Of a stretch of DNA of 25,098 nucleotides, positions 24,567 to 25,098 are shown in pieces; the first letter of the stretch is position 1; each line of letters begins with the position of its first letter. The stretch comes from Amoeboradix gromovi (taxonomy: Eukaryota > Sanchytriomycota > Sanchytriomycetes > Sanchytriales > Sanchytriaceae). The notes under the pieces are model-generated. The model ran no database searches. It had not been told where the DNA came from and saw nothing but the letters and a program-made list of their open reading frames with translations. The translations under genes were made by a program, and so were the position numbers. The stretch is from positions 1 through 25,098 of the forward strand of contig JADGIF010000061.1 of NCBI GenBank assembly GCA_018985225.1. Direction: 5' to 3'.

Positions 24567-25098
24567 CTATGCAGCGACACTTTGTTGCCACAAAGATTTT
24601 TCATTAAAAAGTAGATAAGATTCTACTACTTCCATAACATTATATACAGCATTCACATCTCGATCTAACGTTACGAGGCAATGTTTACATTGTCGTAATC
24701 GAAGTCTTCTAGAGCGAATTTTAATCCATTCTTTATCTTCATTCAGGTGATGACATCCCGAACAAGAATGATTACCAAGGTCCTTTTAGATAAAGCATAA
24801 GTTAACTTTTTGTTCATGGCAGATTCACATCCGTGGCTATTATGTTTATAAGACCCATCTCCATAATAAATGACTTTCTTATTCTTTTTGATATTGGTGT
24901 ATCTTGTCTTTTTTCTCTTATGATCATTAAAAGACATATTGGTCGCCATCACTTGTCCACATTGAACTTCTTTATACACTAGATCCATTATTTTCTGTTC
25001 TATTTGATACCGTCTAAATCTTAATTTCTTACAAGTTCTCGTCCCATAATGATGTCTTACTTTGTTAAAATAACGATGAACAACAACAAGATACTCTG
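24567..25098 (-). pseudogene. Fanzor nuclease fragment, second subfamily, frameshifted
   Basis: The fragment is open at the window edge. From 25098 down to about 24790 one frame encodes HHYGTRTCKKLRFRRYQIEQ and KKNKKVIYYGDGSYKHNSHG, followed by NKKLTYAL; the (F/Y)YGDxxF and Gly blocks are typical of Fanzor proteins ahead of RuvC-II. The frame then shifts near 24780, and the next frame carries NHSCSGCHHL, LRQCKHCLVTLDRDVNAVYNV: zinc ribbon CxxC/CxxC and RuvC-III Asp. It stops at TAG 24569-24567. The shift falls where the RuvC-II Glu (xEfxTS) should be, and that residue is not visible. It is therefore a pseudogene. No short GT-AG intron explains the shift. Its sequence is clearly distinct from the 21063/14645 subfamily. 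Confidence 0.8.

Noticed and set aside
24743-24800. A tiny intron explaining the Fanzor frame break near 24780
   Set aside because: The only GT nearby has no AG before the zinc-ribbon cysteines, and the RuvC-II Glu block is missing, so decay is the simpler reading.

Overview
The window looks like nuclear DNA from a small, very compact, AT-rich eukaryotic genome, most likely an early-diverging fungus or close relative (a Rozellomycota-, aphelid- or chytrid-like lineage; this placement is inference). The evidence is: RNA polymerase II and III subunits, a GPI-anchor mannosyltransferase, a LOA1/LPCAT-type acyltransferase, two mitochondrial ribosomal proteins (so a translating mitochondrion), spliceosomal introns, AATAAA signals, standard stop codons, and relics of eukaryotic TnpB-like (Fanzor) transposons. 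MSH5 points to meiosis.

Layout: 250-1266 unknown protein (-); 1267-2001 transposon relics; 2002-2403 uS13m (-) and 2412-3725 GPI10/PIG-B (+), with start codons only 8 bp apart; 3727-5058 unknown helical protein (-), whose stop is 1 bp from the GPI10 stop; 5059-5736 non-coding with a decayed ORF; 5737-6678 LOA1-like acyltransferase (-); 6774-9047 RIF1-like protein (-), divergent from a RAP1 C-terminal-domain protein at 9075-10492 (+); 10507-14088 RPB2 (-); 14089-15109 a Fanzor relic; 15110-15941 uS9m (-), divergent from RPB3 at 15979-16965 (+); 16994-18904 DBP2 helicase (-); 18981-19802 unknown protein (-), divergent from an RPC31/RPC7-like Pol III subunit at 19910-20296 (+); 20297-21489 a nest of inverted Fanzor relics; 21490-23766 MSH5 (+); 23796-24485 TPR-like protein (-); 24567-25098 a second, different Fanzor fragment (-) running off the edge.

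The most notable result concerns splicing. Two genes (RAP1-like and uS9m) only make sense if introns of 20 and 19 nt are removed. Both start with GTA and carry TGCTAAT just before the 3' AG, and in both cases removal restores a conserved C-terminal domain. The only longer intron (150 nt) is in DBP2, inside helicase motif V. It contains a near-perfect 25-bp inverted repeat and two in-frame 3' splice sites 15 nt apart. Spacing between genes is also extreme: in 8 of 15 genes the stop codon shares bases with AATAAA.

The second notable result is a dispersed Fanzor/TnpB family. Its conserved 3' end of about 100 bp has a variable-sequence hairpin followed by a fixed core. It occurs four to five times in 20 kb and looks like the guide-RNA (omega RNA)/right-end segment of these elements. 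The telomere-protein pair (RIF1-like next to RAP1-like) is a third point of interest. Many apparent first residues of open frames here are TTG or GTG; for a eukaryotic nuclear genome the first ATG was used instead.
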